A stretch of 32,275 nucleotides of DNA. Source: Verrucomicrobiales bacterium. Its GTDB lineage: Bacteria > Verrucomicrobiota > Verrucomicrobiia > Limisphaerales > JAYPXF01. Shown here piece after piece: positions 22,864 through 32,123 of this stretch (within the stretch, counting starts at the first letter, position 1; each line of letters starts with the position of its first letter). Position numbers and translations under genes: made by a program. Where the stretch lies: NCBI GenBank assembly GCA_002715965.1, contig PBAL01000037.1, positions 1 through 32,275 on the forward strand, given 5' to 3'. The notes beneath the pieces are model-generated. The model was not told where the DNA came from. It did no database searches and worked only from the letters and a program-made list of their open reading frames with translations.

Positions 22864-23625
22864 TTACTTCAGTTCTTTCACCTTCAGGTTTCGAAAATGC
22901 ACCTTGCCCTGTTTGCCGGAATGAATCTGAAGGCTGAAGAATCCCTGTTTGTATAGGTCGGTCTTCCAATGCGCGGCGGGCACGCCGTTGAGCCAGGTCT
23001 TGATGGTGTCACCCTTGGCTTGAATTGTGATTCGGTTCCACTTGCCCTGCGGCTTCATTGCCTTCCGAACCTTGCCGTGCGCATCGAGCCACATGGGATA
23101 AATCCAGCCGCCGGCGCTTTGGCCGTAAACCCCACCAGACCAATAGCGTTTCTTGGAATAGGCCTCCATCTCTGCCTGCGGGCCAAAGACTGTTTCCTTC
23201 ATCTTCTTGTTCTTGCCCGTCTCCTTCTTTGACGCTGCGCGGAACATGACCCCGGAATTGCTGTCCACTTCCCAATTCAGTTCGGCACTGAATATGAAGT
23301 CCGTGTAGTCATCCTTCTTAGTGGAGAGGTAGGTGCTCGGCGAGCCCTTTACAACGGTTCCGACGATCGCCTTGTCCTTCACCTCGAAGGTGCAATGGCC
23401 CCCACGCGCAATCCAGTTGCTGAGGTTGTTGCCGTTGAAGAGGTTTACGAATCCGTTCCGCAGATTCGGCTCCGGATCCTTGTTGATCAGCATGTCGGCC
23501 GGATCGGGAATGTTCTTCTGCTTCGCGTAGACCGGAATCCATTTCTTTTGGGACTCCGCGATTTCGTTCGCACCGACGAAGGCAATGGAGAGCAGGAGTG
23601 CGAGGGCAATGCTGATCTGTTTCAT
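22864..23625 (-). CDS. Secreted DUF1080 (3-keto-disaccharide hydrolase-like) protein
   Basis: A 253-residue exported protein. Signal peptide 1-19 (MKQISIALALLLSIAFVGA). The DUF1080/PF06439 concanavalin-like fold is shown by FVNLFNGNNLSNW, then CTFEVKDKAIVGTV, DYTDFIFSAELNWEVDSNSG and the ending FFSLQIHSGKQGKVHFRNLK. Members are found in abundance in this superphylum; some act on 3-keto-glucosides produced by Gfo/Idh-type oxidoreductases, two of which lie in this window although far away. First gene of the minus-strand operon; its promoter must lie in the 184-base divergent gap to 23810. Confidence 0.9.
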   Translation of the reverse strand: MKQISIALALLLSIAFVGANEIAESQKKWIPVYAKQKNIPDPADMLINKDPEPNLRNGFVNLFNGNNLSNWIARGGHCTFEVKDKAIVGTVVKGSPSTYLSTKKDDYTDFIFSAELNWEVDSNSGVMFRAASKKETGKNKKMKETVFGPQAEMEAYSKKRYWSGGVYGQSAGGWIYPMWLDAHGKVRKAMKPQGKWNRITIQAKGDTIKTWLNGVPAAHWKTDLYKQGFFSLQIHSGKQGKVHFRNLKVKELK

Positions 23626-23809
23626 GGCCGCGGATTACATACGCGTGAGCGACGCGTGGCGAGGATCGATTTGTGGCGTCTCACGCGATCAAGGGGAGCA
23701 CCGCGGACTCACACTTATGGCTCAACTTAGGCCGTGGTTTTGGGTAACATCGGGCCACGGCACGACTCGCAGAATAAACCAAATTTCCGGTGAGTCAGAC
23801 AGACGATTC

Positions 23810-25744
23810 ATGTATTCGAGATTATCGCTGACATTTTTCCTGCTGCTCGGCACGCAAGCGTGGGCAGCGAGCTTTGACGAAACGGTTCGTCCGTTTCTCA
23901 GGGAGTTTTGTTTCGAATGCCACAACGCGAAAAAGTCCAAGGGCGGAATTGATTTCACCACCATGAAGACGGCCCAAGACGCGCTGGGCGCATTTGAGAC
24001 CTGGGAAACCGCGCTGGAACTTCTGAAGGAGGGGGAGATGCCCCCTGACGCTGCGAAACAACCTACAGCCGCCGATCTCGAGAGAATTCGATCATGGTAC
24101 CAGTTTGCGTTCGTCGAATCCGTGAAGCCACATCCGGGATTCTTCAAGCCACGTAGACTTTCCGCGGCCGAGTATCGAAACACCCTGCGTTCCTTGTTCG
24201 GATTTGATCTGGAGGTCGCGATCATCGAGGCCGAACAGACCGCGGTGGAGAAATCCCTGGTAATGAAACTCCTGCCCACCGATCCGCCCGGGAAAAGCGG
24301 GTTCAAGAACGACACACACGGAAATCCTCTAACCACAACAATTTGGGACCAGTATTCGTATCTTGCCGACCTGGCGATCGAACGTCTCTTCGAACCTGCC
24401 AAGCGCGAACAGCTAGAGCGGTACACGGGACCGATCGACGGTGACGCGCTGTCGCCGGGCAATGCCGAACGGTTGGTGCGCCGTTTCTTTGGCAAGGCCT
24501 ACCGGCGAATCGTCCTGGTTTCCGAAGTGGAATCAGCTCTCGCACGGATTAAGAGCGCTACATCGATTACCAACGCATTGAAGCAGGAGATGAAATCGTT
24601 GCTCATGTCGCCTTCCTTCATCTATCGAGGTCTGCGCGAAAGTGGACGGACCGATGTCGAACGAGAGGTGGATACCTTCGAACTGGCCGAACGACTTTCT
24701 TACTTCCTCTGGGGTGACATGCCGGATGACCAGCTCATGGATGTGGCAATCACGGCTGAGATTCGTTTGAACGATGCCCGGCGACAGCAGGTGGATCGTC
24801 TGCTTGATTCACCCAAGTCACGCTTCTTTGTCAAAGATTTCGCCACTCAATGGCTGACTTTGGACGCCATGAAACAGTTCGCGAAAAGGCAACTGCCGGT
24901 GGCAATTGCGCTACAGTCTCAACCGGTGGAGTTCCTGAACCATCTTGTGCAGGAAAATCGTCCGCTGCTGGAATTGCTTGATTCGCGCACCACCTTCGCG
25001 AATCCGCTGATCTCGAGATTCTACCCGAAGGACCGCAAAAAGATCACCGCTTACCGAAAGCAAAAAGGGATCGAGCTTGAGATCGTCCCGCACACGAAGA
25101 TCGAATTGGAGAACACAGCAGAACGCGGAGGCTTGCTGACAATGCCCGGTATTCTCGCGATGAATCGCGGTCCGATCCAACGAGGGACCTGGATGCTCGA
25201 ACGCATTCTCGGAGTTCATCTTCCCGATCCGCCTCCGGATGTCGGCACAGTGAAGCCGAATCGGCCGGGTGAGAAACTCTCGTTCCGTGAGCGCTTCGAA
25301 CAGCATCGTGCGGATCCGACCTGTGCAGTCTGTCACAGCAAGATAGATCCACTGGGCTTTGCTCTGCAGCGATACGACGACACCGGTGCCTATCGAAGTG
25401 CGACGGATGTTTCCAAGAAACAGAAACGCAAGAAGGGCGATGCGGATTACGAATCGGGAACCATCGACACTACCGGCCGCCTTCCGAGGGGCGAAACCTT
25501 CAAAGATTTTGCGGAACTGAAGCAACTGCTCCTCACCACACAACGCGCTGCAATCATTGAGAACATTGTTGAGCGCATGCTGTCCTATGCGCTCTGCCGG
25601 AAGCTGGAGATCTACGATCGACCGACAGTTCGCTCGATCGCGCGCAAGCTGAATGAGGAAAACGGGACCTGGCGGGATTTGATCTACGAGATCGTCGACA
25701 GTTTGCCGTTTCGAAAGACTGTGGTAAAAGGGAAGAAACCATGA
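23810..25744 (+). CDS. Exported cytochrome-like protein with DUF1587/1595/1592/1588/1585 domains
   Basis: A 644-residue exported protein. Signal peptide 1-20 (MYSRLSLTFFLLLGTQAWAA), start ATG 23810. A first CxxCH is CFECH at 34-38, and a second CAVCH near 504-508. Domain order by motif: RLSAAEYRNTLRSLFGFDL (DUF1587), RLVRRFFGKAYRRI (DUF1595), FELAERLSYFLWGDMPDDQL (DUF1592), GILAMNRGPIQRGTWMLERI (DUF1588), RMLSYALCRKLEIYDRPTV (DUF1585). These proteins (planctomycete-type cytochrome C, PSD group) occur in many copies per genome, paired with a DUF1552 or DUF1501 protein. The biochemical role is unknown. It overlaps the next start by ATGA. Confidence 0.92.
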   Translation: MYSRLSLTFFLLLGTQAWAASFDETVRPFLREFCFECHNAKKSKGGIDFTTMKTAQDALGAFETWETALELLKEGEMPPDAAKQPTAADLERIRSWYQFAFVESVKPHPGFFKPRRLSAAEYRNTLRSLFGFDLEVAIIEAEQTAVEKSLVMKLLPTDPPGKSGFKNDTHGNPLTTTIWDQYSYLADLAIERLFEPAKREQLERYTGPIDGDALSPGNAERLVRRFFGKAYRRIVLVSEVESALARIKSATSITNALKQEMKSLLMSPSFIYRGLRESGRTDVEREVDTFELAERLSYFLWGDMPDDQLMDVAITAEIRLNDARRQQVDRLLDSPKSRFFVKDFATQWLTLDAMKQFAKRQLPVAIALQSQPVEFLNHLVQENRPLLELLDSRTTFANPLISRFYPKDRKKITAYRKQKGIELEIVPHTKIELENTAERGGLLTMPGILAMNRGPIQRGTWMLERILGVHLPDPPPDVGTVKPNRPGEKLSFRERFEQHRADPTCAVCHSKIDPLGFALQRYDDTGAYRSATDVSKKQKRKKGDADYESGTIDTTGRLPRGETFKDFAELKQLLLTTQRAAIIENIVERMLSYALCRKLEIYDRPTVRSIARKLNEENGTWRDLIYEIVDSLPFRKTVVKGKKP

Positions 25745-27327
25745 GCTGGAAAATCGATCGCAGAAGTTTTCTCAGAGGCGCGGCAGGCGCACTGTTGCCG
25801 TTGCCGTATCTAAACCTGATGGAAGCTTCGGCCAAGACCGTGAACAGCGGGCAGCCTCCGCTGCGGTTCATGACACTCTTCAAGCCGAACGGAGTGCACC
25901 CGCCGTCGTGGAACATCAACGGCGGAGCGGAACACGATTTCCGGATGTCTCCCCTGATGAAGCCCTTTGCGCATCACAAGAAGGATCTGCTCATCCTCGA
26001 CAACATGGGCGACTTTGGTTTTTCCGCGCACAAGGATTCCACACGCCGGTTCCTTTCCGGGCATCACCAGAATCGGGAATCGGCTTCGGTCGACCAGGTC
26101 ATCGCTGATCACATTGGTAGCGATACTCCGCACCGCTCGCTCGAACTGACGACGGAAGGTCTGTTCCCGAATCAGATCGGTTGCAGCTACATTTCGTATG
26201 ACAAGAATGGCGATCCCATTCCGCGCGAATCAGATCCCCAACTGGTTTTCGATCGTCTGTTTCGGAATCCTCTGAGCAATGCCCGCAAGCGCCGCGAGAT
26301 GAGCAGCCTGCTCGATCGTGTCAGCGGTGATGCGAAGTCCCTGCAGCGCAAGGCCGGCCACGAAGATCGGCAGGTGCTCGACGAATACCTGACGGTTGTG
26401 CGCGAGACGGAACGCCGAATCGAACAACTCCAAGGTGCGCCGAACGGCAAGTTGGACTTCAGCAAACTGAAACGGCCGGGCGAAACCTCGAATCTCGACC
26501 AACAGGTCACGGCCATGCTCGATCTGATCGCCTTGGCACTATGGACCGATTCCACGCGTTGCATCACCTACATGCTGGGCAACAGCAACAGCCGGATGAT
26601 TTTCGACTTCCTCGGAGTGAAGGAGCAGCACCACTATCTTTCGCACTTCTTCCGAAACTTCAGCCGATCGAACATCGATGGCCTTCTAAAGATCAGTCTC
26701 TGGCACATGGCGAAGTTCGATTACCTGCTGAATCGTCTGAAGTCCTATCGCGATCAGCACGGTCGCTTGCTTGATCACTGCATCATCTTCTTCGGCTCGG
26801 GCATGGGGCATAGTGATAACCATACCGCCACTCGCATCCCGGCGATTCTGGCAGGGCAAGGCGGTGGACTGATCAAAACCGGTCGCTATTTGCGCTACAA
26901 GGAGAACCAGGAACTGGGCCGGCTTCATCTCGCCTTGTTGCAGAAGTTTGGCATTCCCGCGGAGTCGTTCGCCAGCTCCAGCTGCCCTTTGCCTGGCTTG
27001 GACGGATCCTATTTCGAACCCTATCGCGAACGTCCCTTCGAGAGCTGGGTCAAGCGCACGGGTGATACAGTCACCGTTCAAGGCCGACTCCGCCTTTCCG
27101 AAAACCTCGACGAAGCCAAGGTCTTCTACCTCGACGTGAAGAACAAACCGTCTGTCCGCATCGAGGTGAACTTCCGCGACTTCCACGATTTCAACCTCGC
27201 CTACCATTGCGGCACGCCAATCACCTTGAGCGGAACGTGCTCCGATCGTTCCGGGCAACTCGTGATCACGAAGGTGAAGAAACTGACGTCCGTGTTCGGC
27301 AACGCGCCGGGCAGCGCGAATGGTTGA
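25741..27327 (+). CDS. Tat-exported DUF1552 protein
   Basis: A 528-residue protein. Residues 6-13 are DRRSFLRG, a twin-arginine signal, so the folded protein leaves through Tat. PLRFMTLFKPNGVHPPSW and HHKKDLLILDNMGDFG, then HDxx-type residues in HCIIFFGSGMGHSDNHTATR, fit DUF1552, related to alkaline-phosphatase-like DUF1501. The last 100 residues (VTVQGRLRLSENLDEAKVF onward) form an extra beta-rich domain. ATG overlaps the stop of the cytochrome gene (ATGA), so the pair is translationally coupled. The family has no proven activity. It ends five bases before the convergent permease-fusion gene, leaving no room for a separate terminator. Confidence 0.9.
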   Translation: MSWKIDRRSFLRGAAGALLPLPYLNLMEASAKTVNSGQPPLRFMTLFKPNGVHPPSWNINGGAEHDFRMSPLMKPFAHHKKDLLILDNMGDFGFSAHKDSTRRFLSGHHQNRESASVDQVIADHIGSDTPHRSLELTTEGLFPNQIGCSYISYDKNGDPIPRESDPQLVFDRLFRNPLSNARKRREMSSLLDRVSGDAKSLQRKAGHEDRQVLDEYLTVVRETERRIEQLQGAPNGKLDFSKLKRPGETSNLDQQVTAMLDLIALALWTDSTRCITYMLGNSNSRMIFDFLGVKEQHHYLSHFFRNFSRSNIDGLLKISLWHMAKFDYLLNRLKSYRDQHGRLLDHCIIFFGSGMGHSDNHTATRIPAILAGQGGGLIKTGRYLRYKENQELGRLHLALLQKFGIPAESFASSSCPLPGLDGSYFEPYRERPFESWVKRTGDTVTVQGRLRLSENLDEAKVFYLDVKNKPSVRIEVNFRDFHDFNLAYHCGTPITLSGTCSDRSGQLVITKVKKLTSVFGNAPGSANG

Positions 27328-27332
27328 TCCGA

Positions 27333-30300
27333 CTAGCGTGCGCCCGTTCGGTGGACCCGGTAAACACGATTGGCAGGGAAAGGACCGCTGAGCTTGGTTG
27401 TGGCCCTTCCGGGCCAGCGGATCTCGATCTCCTTCACTTCCTCATTCTCTCCAAGTCCGAAGTGGGCTTCCAACGGATTGAATGAGACGAAGCCACCGCT
27501 GGCCTTGATCTCGCGCATCTGGTTCTTCCCATCGCCGTAGCGAATGATGATCTTTGCGCCGATCGCGAATCGGTTCATCACGAAGTCGCGCAGTTGGATG
27601 GTGATGGAGTTTCCTTTCGTCCCCTGGTTCTCAAACAGACGAACACTGGCCATGGTCACCGGGAGGCTCATGATGTCCACATCGCCATCGCGATCAAAGT
27701 CCACGTGGCTGAATGCGCTGGTGGAGAGGTAATCGGTTAGGCCGCTTTCCTCGGTGACTTGGTCAAACCTCTTTCCGCCCCGGTTCATGAAGAAGACGTT
27801 GTTGTCCCGTTTGTGGAACTGAAAGAAACCAGTGGCCACATAGACATCCTGAAACTCATCGTTGTTCACGTCCGCGAAGTCCACGTTCCAGGTCCAACCG
27901 GCATTCTGGAGTTTGAAATCAGCCGCACGCTCTTCGTAGCGGAATTCGTCACCGACGCGTTTGAGGAAGATGTTCACGTTCTTGCGATTCTGCGGGATTT
28001 CGCCCGGGATGTCTGAGTCCTTCACCTCGGCCATCGGCTGATACGGAGAACCGATTCGATTGATGAACATGTGCACGTCCTTCCGATGCTGGGGAACCAG
28101 CACGCGGTAGTTCGGGTCCATGGTGCGGGCAACACGCCGGACCATGCGATACGCGATCCAGTCCTGCCGAAGTTCTTCCGGAACGAAGCGCACAAACATC
28201 ATGTGGTTGTCGCTGCTGAAGATCTTCAGCTTCTGCTCGTATCTGCGCATCAACTCCCGCTCTTCATCGGACTCGGCATGATTCTGCAACTCTGAGAGCG
28301 GAATCTGAATGTCCCAACCTTCCTCCTCATCCTCATGTCCTGACACCTGCGTGACGTAGAGTTCGGGCACGAGATCGTTGTCGATGTCTGCGGAACAGAT
28401 GCTCATCGTCTCCTCACCGGTCTCTGGAATCACCCGGTCAGACTCTCCCAGGCGTTGGAAGCTGCCGTCCGCCTTGCCCAGGTAATACATGTCCGGAATG
28501 GTCCAGTCGTTGTAACAGATGAAGTCGTTCCGTCCATCATCGTTCAAGTCGGTCACCAGCACGCCATGTGTTTCACCGGGGATGCTCGGCATATCGACCG
28601 GTTCGAACATCCGTCCGCGATTGAAGAGGATCTGGTTTCGGCTCACTTCATGCGAGATGGGATGAATCTCACCAACGTGACCAATCGTGTAATGACACAC
28701 GAACGCGTCCAGCAATCCGTTTTCATCGAAGTCCGCGAAGCCCATCGATATCGCGCTTGTGCCGGACTTGTGGGAGAGCATGCGAGGCTGGTCGAGGAAC
28801 TGCCCCTGGCGATTCAGGATGTAGTGATTACCGTTGTCCAAAGTGGTGAAGACAACGTCGAGCCAGCCATCGTTGTTCAGATCCACCAAGGCACCAGAGA
28901 AGATTCCATAGTTGTTAAACCTCCCGAGATCGAGCTCCTGCCGGACGAAACGCTCGCCTCGAATGTTGGCGAAGAGATAAAGCCCACCGATGTTCGGATC
29001 GCCGCAAACCAACAGATCCGGATAGTTGTCCCCATGAACGTCGCCGGCAGCGAGACCGCGCGTGAAGATCTGTGGGTAGATGATCAGTTTCTGAAACGCG
29101 AAGTAAGTCGGAATATCAAATCCGATGTCCTCTCCGCGACGGCGCTTGAACAACTTGCCTTCGCCCGGTGTTTGTTTGTCGAGATCGAAGGACTGAATCG
29201 CGATTTGCGCTTCACCTGGATGCTGATTGGTGAACTGCGTGAACGCCATGAGTTGGATCGGTGCCTTGCCCAATTCAGCCGAGATCTTCGCCCAGGGCGT
29301 TGCTGCAGGCACGGTCGGCAGGTCCCGATCCAGCGGGTCTGACTCAAGAAAGTATTTGTTCATCACATCCTTGAAGTGATTCTCGTCCACCTGTTTGAGG
29401 TGCGGTGCAGCGTATCCGGCGCCCACGGCGATCAACACGACCACAACAGTCACGGTCAGCGCGGCTTGATGAGAGAAAGCCCTCGCCACGATGATGTAGG
29501 AATAGAAACTGTAGCTTCCGAGCGTGATCAACAACACGGCGATGAAACCAATGGGGATGCCGAGGCCCATCAGGATCACGACCATGACCACGTCAAAAGC
29601 CATGGGCACGGGCAGGAACACCCCCACCAAAGCCAGGCAGAGGACCACCGGCAGAAAGGGATACTTGTCTCCCGCTTCGGCGATGGACTTGGTCAGTTCA
29701 AAAGGAAGCAAGGTGATGAGGAGGCTTCCAAGAAAGCCGGCAAGCAGCATCAGGGGAACGACTTGTTTGCCCACCTTCCACAGGTTTTTAGAGAAGGTGT
29801 TAAACACCCACTTCAAGTCGCCTCCCCAACCCTGGCTCGCGCTGAGATCACAGACCGCGTCGATCGGGCAGGCTTCCGCCTCAGACGTCTTCTGCGTGAT
29901 CCATTCCGGCGGCGCAAGTTTTACGAGCAAAGGAACAAACGCGAAGATGAGGATCAACGACGCAACCAGTTTCAGAGCCGCGACGTACCAGGGCAGCAGT
30001 GAGAACATCATGCCGATCACGATCACGTTCATGCTCGGGGAACTGAGCATCGCCCCCAATGCCGTCTCCGGTTTGGAGCCGCCTTTCTGAAGTCCGAACG
30101 CCACCGGTGCCGCGCAATTCACGCAAAGGCCCAATGGTGCGCCGATGAGGAATCCCTTGAACGTGTTCGCCATCAAGCCGGTGAACGAACTGTTCTCGAT
30201 GAAACTGAGAATCGTCAGCAGACACGCGGCAAACACGAGCCCGAAGGCCATGCCCTTCTTGTTTGTCTCCATCCAGTTGACCGTGGTGAAGATGATTTTC

Positions 30301-30560
30301 TTCCAGGTCGGATGCTCGGGTTTCACCTCCAGCACGACATCAAACGCGATGCCTTGCAGGTCGCGTTCCGCGCCGATGGCGGACTTCTCGCGGAGATCCG
30401 GATAACGCGAACCCATCCAGAAACTCATCGCCACGCCAATCGTCAGCAAGAGACCGATGATCAGTCGCTTATCGAGGAACGGGGTCTGTTTTTGTTGGAC
30501 GGCCGTATTCAAATCAAAGGTATTGCCCGGAAAGCGCGGCAAATTTCCGGCTTTGACCAT
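27333..30560 (-). CDS. Permease fused to FG-GAP propeller and UnbV/ASPIC domain
   Basis: A 1075-residue protein with two unrelated halves. Residues 34-388 are a polytopic permease of the PF03773 (ArsP_1/DUF318, COG0701) group: GAPLGLCVNCAAPVAFGLQ (139-157) with the CxxC-type pair at 146-149, then LGAMLSSPSMNVIVIG, the family's signature loop; roughly eight to ten helices. From about 490 to 960 come FG-GAP/VCBS repeats with calcium-loop-like DxNxDG motifs (VDLNNDGWLDV, TDLNDDGRNDF, VDFDRDGDVDI). Residues about 985-1070 form a UnbV/ASPIC domain (SGGFVSFNPLEAHFGLG). The propeller is predicted outside the membrane. Substrate is unknown. The frame is continuous from ATG 30560, and the fusion is not caused by a read-through of a visible stop. 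Confidence 0.88.
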   Translation of the reverse strand: MVKAGNLPRFPGNTFDLNTAVQQKQTPFLDKRLIIGLLLTIGVAMSFWMGSRYPDLREKSAIGAERDLQGIAFDVVLEVKPEHPTWKKIIFTTVNWMETNKKGMAFGLVFAACLLTILSFIENSSFTGLMANTFKGFLIGAPLGLCVNCAAPVAFGLQKGGSKPETALGAMLSSPSMNVIVIGMMFSLLPWYVAALKLVASLILIFAFVPLLVKLAPPEWITQKTSEAEACPIDAVCDLSASQGWGGDLKWVFNTFSKNLWKVGKQVVPLMLLAGFLGSLLITLLPFELTKSIAEAGDKYPFLPVVLCLALVGVFLPVPMAFDVVMVVILMGLGIPIGFIAVLLITLGSYSFYSYIIVARAFSHQAALTVTVVVVLIAVGAGYAAPHLKQVDENHFKDVMNKYFLESDPLDRDLPTVPAATPWAKISAELGKAPIQLMAFTQFTNQHPGEAQIAIQSFDLDKQTPGEGKLFKRRRGEDIGFDIPTYFAFQKLIIYPQIFTRGLAAGDVHGDNYPDLLVCGDPNIGGLYLFANIRGERFVRQELDLGRFNNYGIFSGALVDLNNDGWLDVVFTTLDNGNHYILNRQGQFLDQPRMLSHKSGTSAISMGFADFDENGLLDAFVCHYTIGHVGEIHPISHEVSRNQILFNRGRMFEPVDMPSIPGETHGVLVTDLNDDGRNDFICYNDWTIPDMYYLGKADGSFQRLGESDRVIPETGEETMSICSADIDNDLVPELYVTQVSGHEDEEEGWDIQIPLSELQNHAESDEERELMRRYEQKLKIFSSDNHMMFVRFVPEELRQDWIAYRMVRRVARTMDPNYRVLVPQHRKDVHMFINRIGSPYQPMAEVKDSDIPGEIPQNRKNVNIFLKRVGDEFRYEERAADFKLQNAGWTWNVDFADVNNDEFQDVYVATGFFQFHKRDNNVFFMNRGGKRFDQVTEESGLTDYLSTSAFSHVDFDRDGDVDIMSLPVTMASVRLFENQGTKGNSITIQLRDFVMNRFAIGAKIIIRYGDGKNQMREIKASGGFVSFNPLEAHFGLGENEEVKEIEIRWPGRATTKLSGPFPANRVYRVHRTGAR

Positions 30561-30638
30561 GAAAGGTCAAGGTGCGTTCGGAATGGGGGATAGGAGTGGG
30601 AAGATCGAAGATGGGAGATGGGGACCAAGCCAACTGTT

Positions 30639-31151
30639 CTACACACCCGTTTCGCGCAATTGCTTCTTCAACAGTCGCCGAGCCTCGCGGTCCACGTAGT
30701 GAAAGATGCGTTGGACACTGTTCTGGTAGCGAAAGTCCGAATGCCCCTCGATCTTGATCAAGCTTGCGTCTCGTTGATCGAGGCAGGAGAAGAATTCTCG
30801 ATAGACGTCAGCGTTATTGAGTTCCCGGCCTTTCTCGGATTTGAACTCGTTCTTTGCCAATCGTTCGCGGCGCTCGGGAAGTCCAACCGCACACTGGGAA
30901 TCCGTGTAAATGCTGAGCTCGGATACCCGATCCTCCAAGTCGCCCAGCGCCCAGTTCAAGGTCTGGATTTCCAAGCGCGTGGATGACGTGGATTCGAATA
31001 CCTTGGATCGTGCACCGTCAGCAACCACCTCCAGCGCGATTCGGTCCGGTTCGGATTCGACCAGCGCCTGAGACGCAATGAAGTACACGCCCACACCGAC
31101 ACGAAGTTGGGGATTCACGCTGCCGTCGGCAAAAAGAATGAGTTGGCCCAT
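30639..31151 (-). CDS. Ribonuclease H family protein
   Basis: A 170-residue RNase HI-like enzyme that would cut the RNA strand of RNA-DNA hybrids. All active-site positions occur in order: D9 (ILFADGSVN), E61 (STRLEIQTLNWAL), D84 (LSIYTDSQCAVG), H137 (IKIEGHSDF) and D154 (HYVDREARRLL). Between strands the sequence is more divergent than E. coli RnhA and slightly longer, so I give no symbol. It follows the Gfo/Idh gene by 33 bases in the same direction and precedes the permease fusion by 78 bases. Confidence 0.85.
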   Translation of the reverse strand: MGQLILFADGSVNPQLRVGVGVYFIASQALVESEPDRIALEVVADGARSKVFESTSSTRLEIQTLNWALGDLEDRVSELSIYTDSQCAVGLPERRERLAKNEFKSEKGRELNNADVYREFFSCLDQRDASLIKIEGHSDFRYQNSVQRIFHYVDREARRLLKKQLRETGV

Positions 31152-31184
31152 CGTCGATGCGCAGCGAATCGGAAGCTGCCGCAG

Positions 31185-32123
31185 CTACTTCAGCACTTCC
31201 GCAATCGTCACCTCACGTTGCTCGGTCAAGGATCGTTTGCCCGCTTCCAATGCCGCAATGAGTTCGACTTCCTCATCGATCGGCACACTTGCCTTGCCGG
31301 TCTTGACGTAGTCGAGGAAGGCCTTGAGCAGATACCAATAGAGATCTTGCAGGTTCGGTTTGACCGTCTGCCAGCCTTTCTTGCCGAACACACTGATCTG
31401 GTAACCTCCGCGCATCCAGTCGCGCTCGCCGACCATCAGCACGACATCGCGGTGGTCCTCAAATCGAATTCGCACAATGTTCAGTCCGGGCTGGCCGACA
31501 TTCACAGCTGAGATCGCCCCGCGTCCCTGAACGGCATAGGCCATCGAAAGCGCGTGGATGCCGTAGTAAACCAGTTCGTTGCCGCAAATGACCTGGCTGA
31601 GATGAACCGGACCGATCTTCGACAACTCATCGCGCAGCTTGATGATGTCCGGCACAAATCGAAGCGAACTGGCAGACATAAACGGCGTGCCAGTCTGTTT
31701 GGAAATATCCGCGATGGCTTTGGCTTTCTTTGCCGTCATCGCCAGCGGCTTGTCGCAGAACGTCGGGATGCCCTTCTTCAGTGGATAGGCGGCATACTTC
31801 GATTGTGCGCCACTACCGTCATCAATGATGATCACCAGATCTACATCCGTTGCGCAGTCTTCGGGCGTGTCGGCCACCACCGGAATATCACAGGCCTTCG
31901 CGAGCCGCTGCGCCCAGATCCGGTGCTTGTCCCAGACCTTTACAACCTTTGCGCCGGGCAGATTCTTTCTCGATCGGATAAAAGTCCATTTGTGTGCCTT
32001 CACCACATCACCGTTGTATCCGTTGAAAGTGGAGGCGAAGGCCGTTCCGTGGTTCGAACCATGCCGGATGGGCTGGTCCATGTATTGGTAGGTTGCTGCG
32101 GAGATAAGACCGATGCGGAGCAT
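31185..32123 (-). CDS. Gfo/Idh/MocA-family oxidoreductase, divergent type
   Basis: A 312-residue cytosolic NAD(P)-dependent oxidoreductase. The first strand MLRIGLISAA is followed by an unusual insertion (HGSNHGTAFASTFNG, 21-35, plus more) before the helix that normally completes the dinucleotide loop. TDVDLVIIIDDGSG and FCDKPLAMT (DKP 124-126, in place of EKP) are the later cofactor and substrate motifs. The C-terminal half has GIHALSMAYAVQGRG and a sheet including ISVFGKKGWQTV. It is shorter than the copy at 1489-2592 and not closely similar to it. Start ATG 32123. Likely substrate: a sugar, not defined by sequence. The 152 bases upstream show no further gene. Confidence 0.87.
   Translation of the reverse strand: MLRIGLISAATYQYMDQPIRHGSNHGTAFASTFNGYNGDVVKAHKWTFIRSRKNLPGAKVVKVWDKHRIWAQRLAKACDIPVVADTPEDCATDVDLVIIIDDGSGAQSKYAAYPLKKGIPTFCDKPLAMTAKKAKAIADISKQTGTPFMSASSLRFVPDIIKLRDELSKIGPVHLSQVICGNELVYYGIHALSMAYAVQGRGAISAVNVGQPGLNIVRIRFEDHRDVVLMVGERDWMRGGYQISVFGKKGWQTVKPNLQDLYWYLLKAFLDYVKTGKASVPIDEEVELIAALEAGKRSLTEQREVTIAEVLK

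Noticed and set aside
28455..29342. Plus-strand open frame (295 codons) opposite the permease fusion
   Set aside because: Antisense of the FG-GAP repeats with no recognisable domain.
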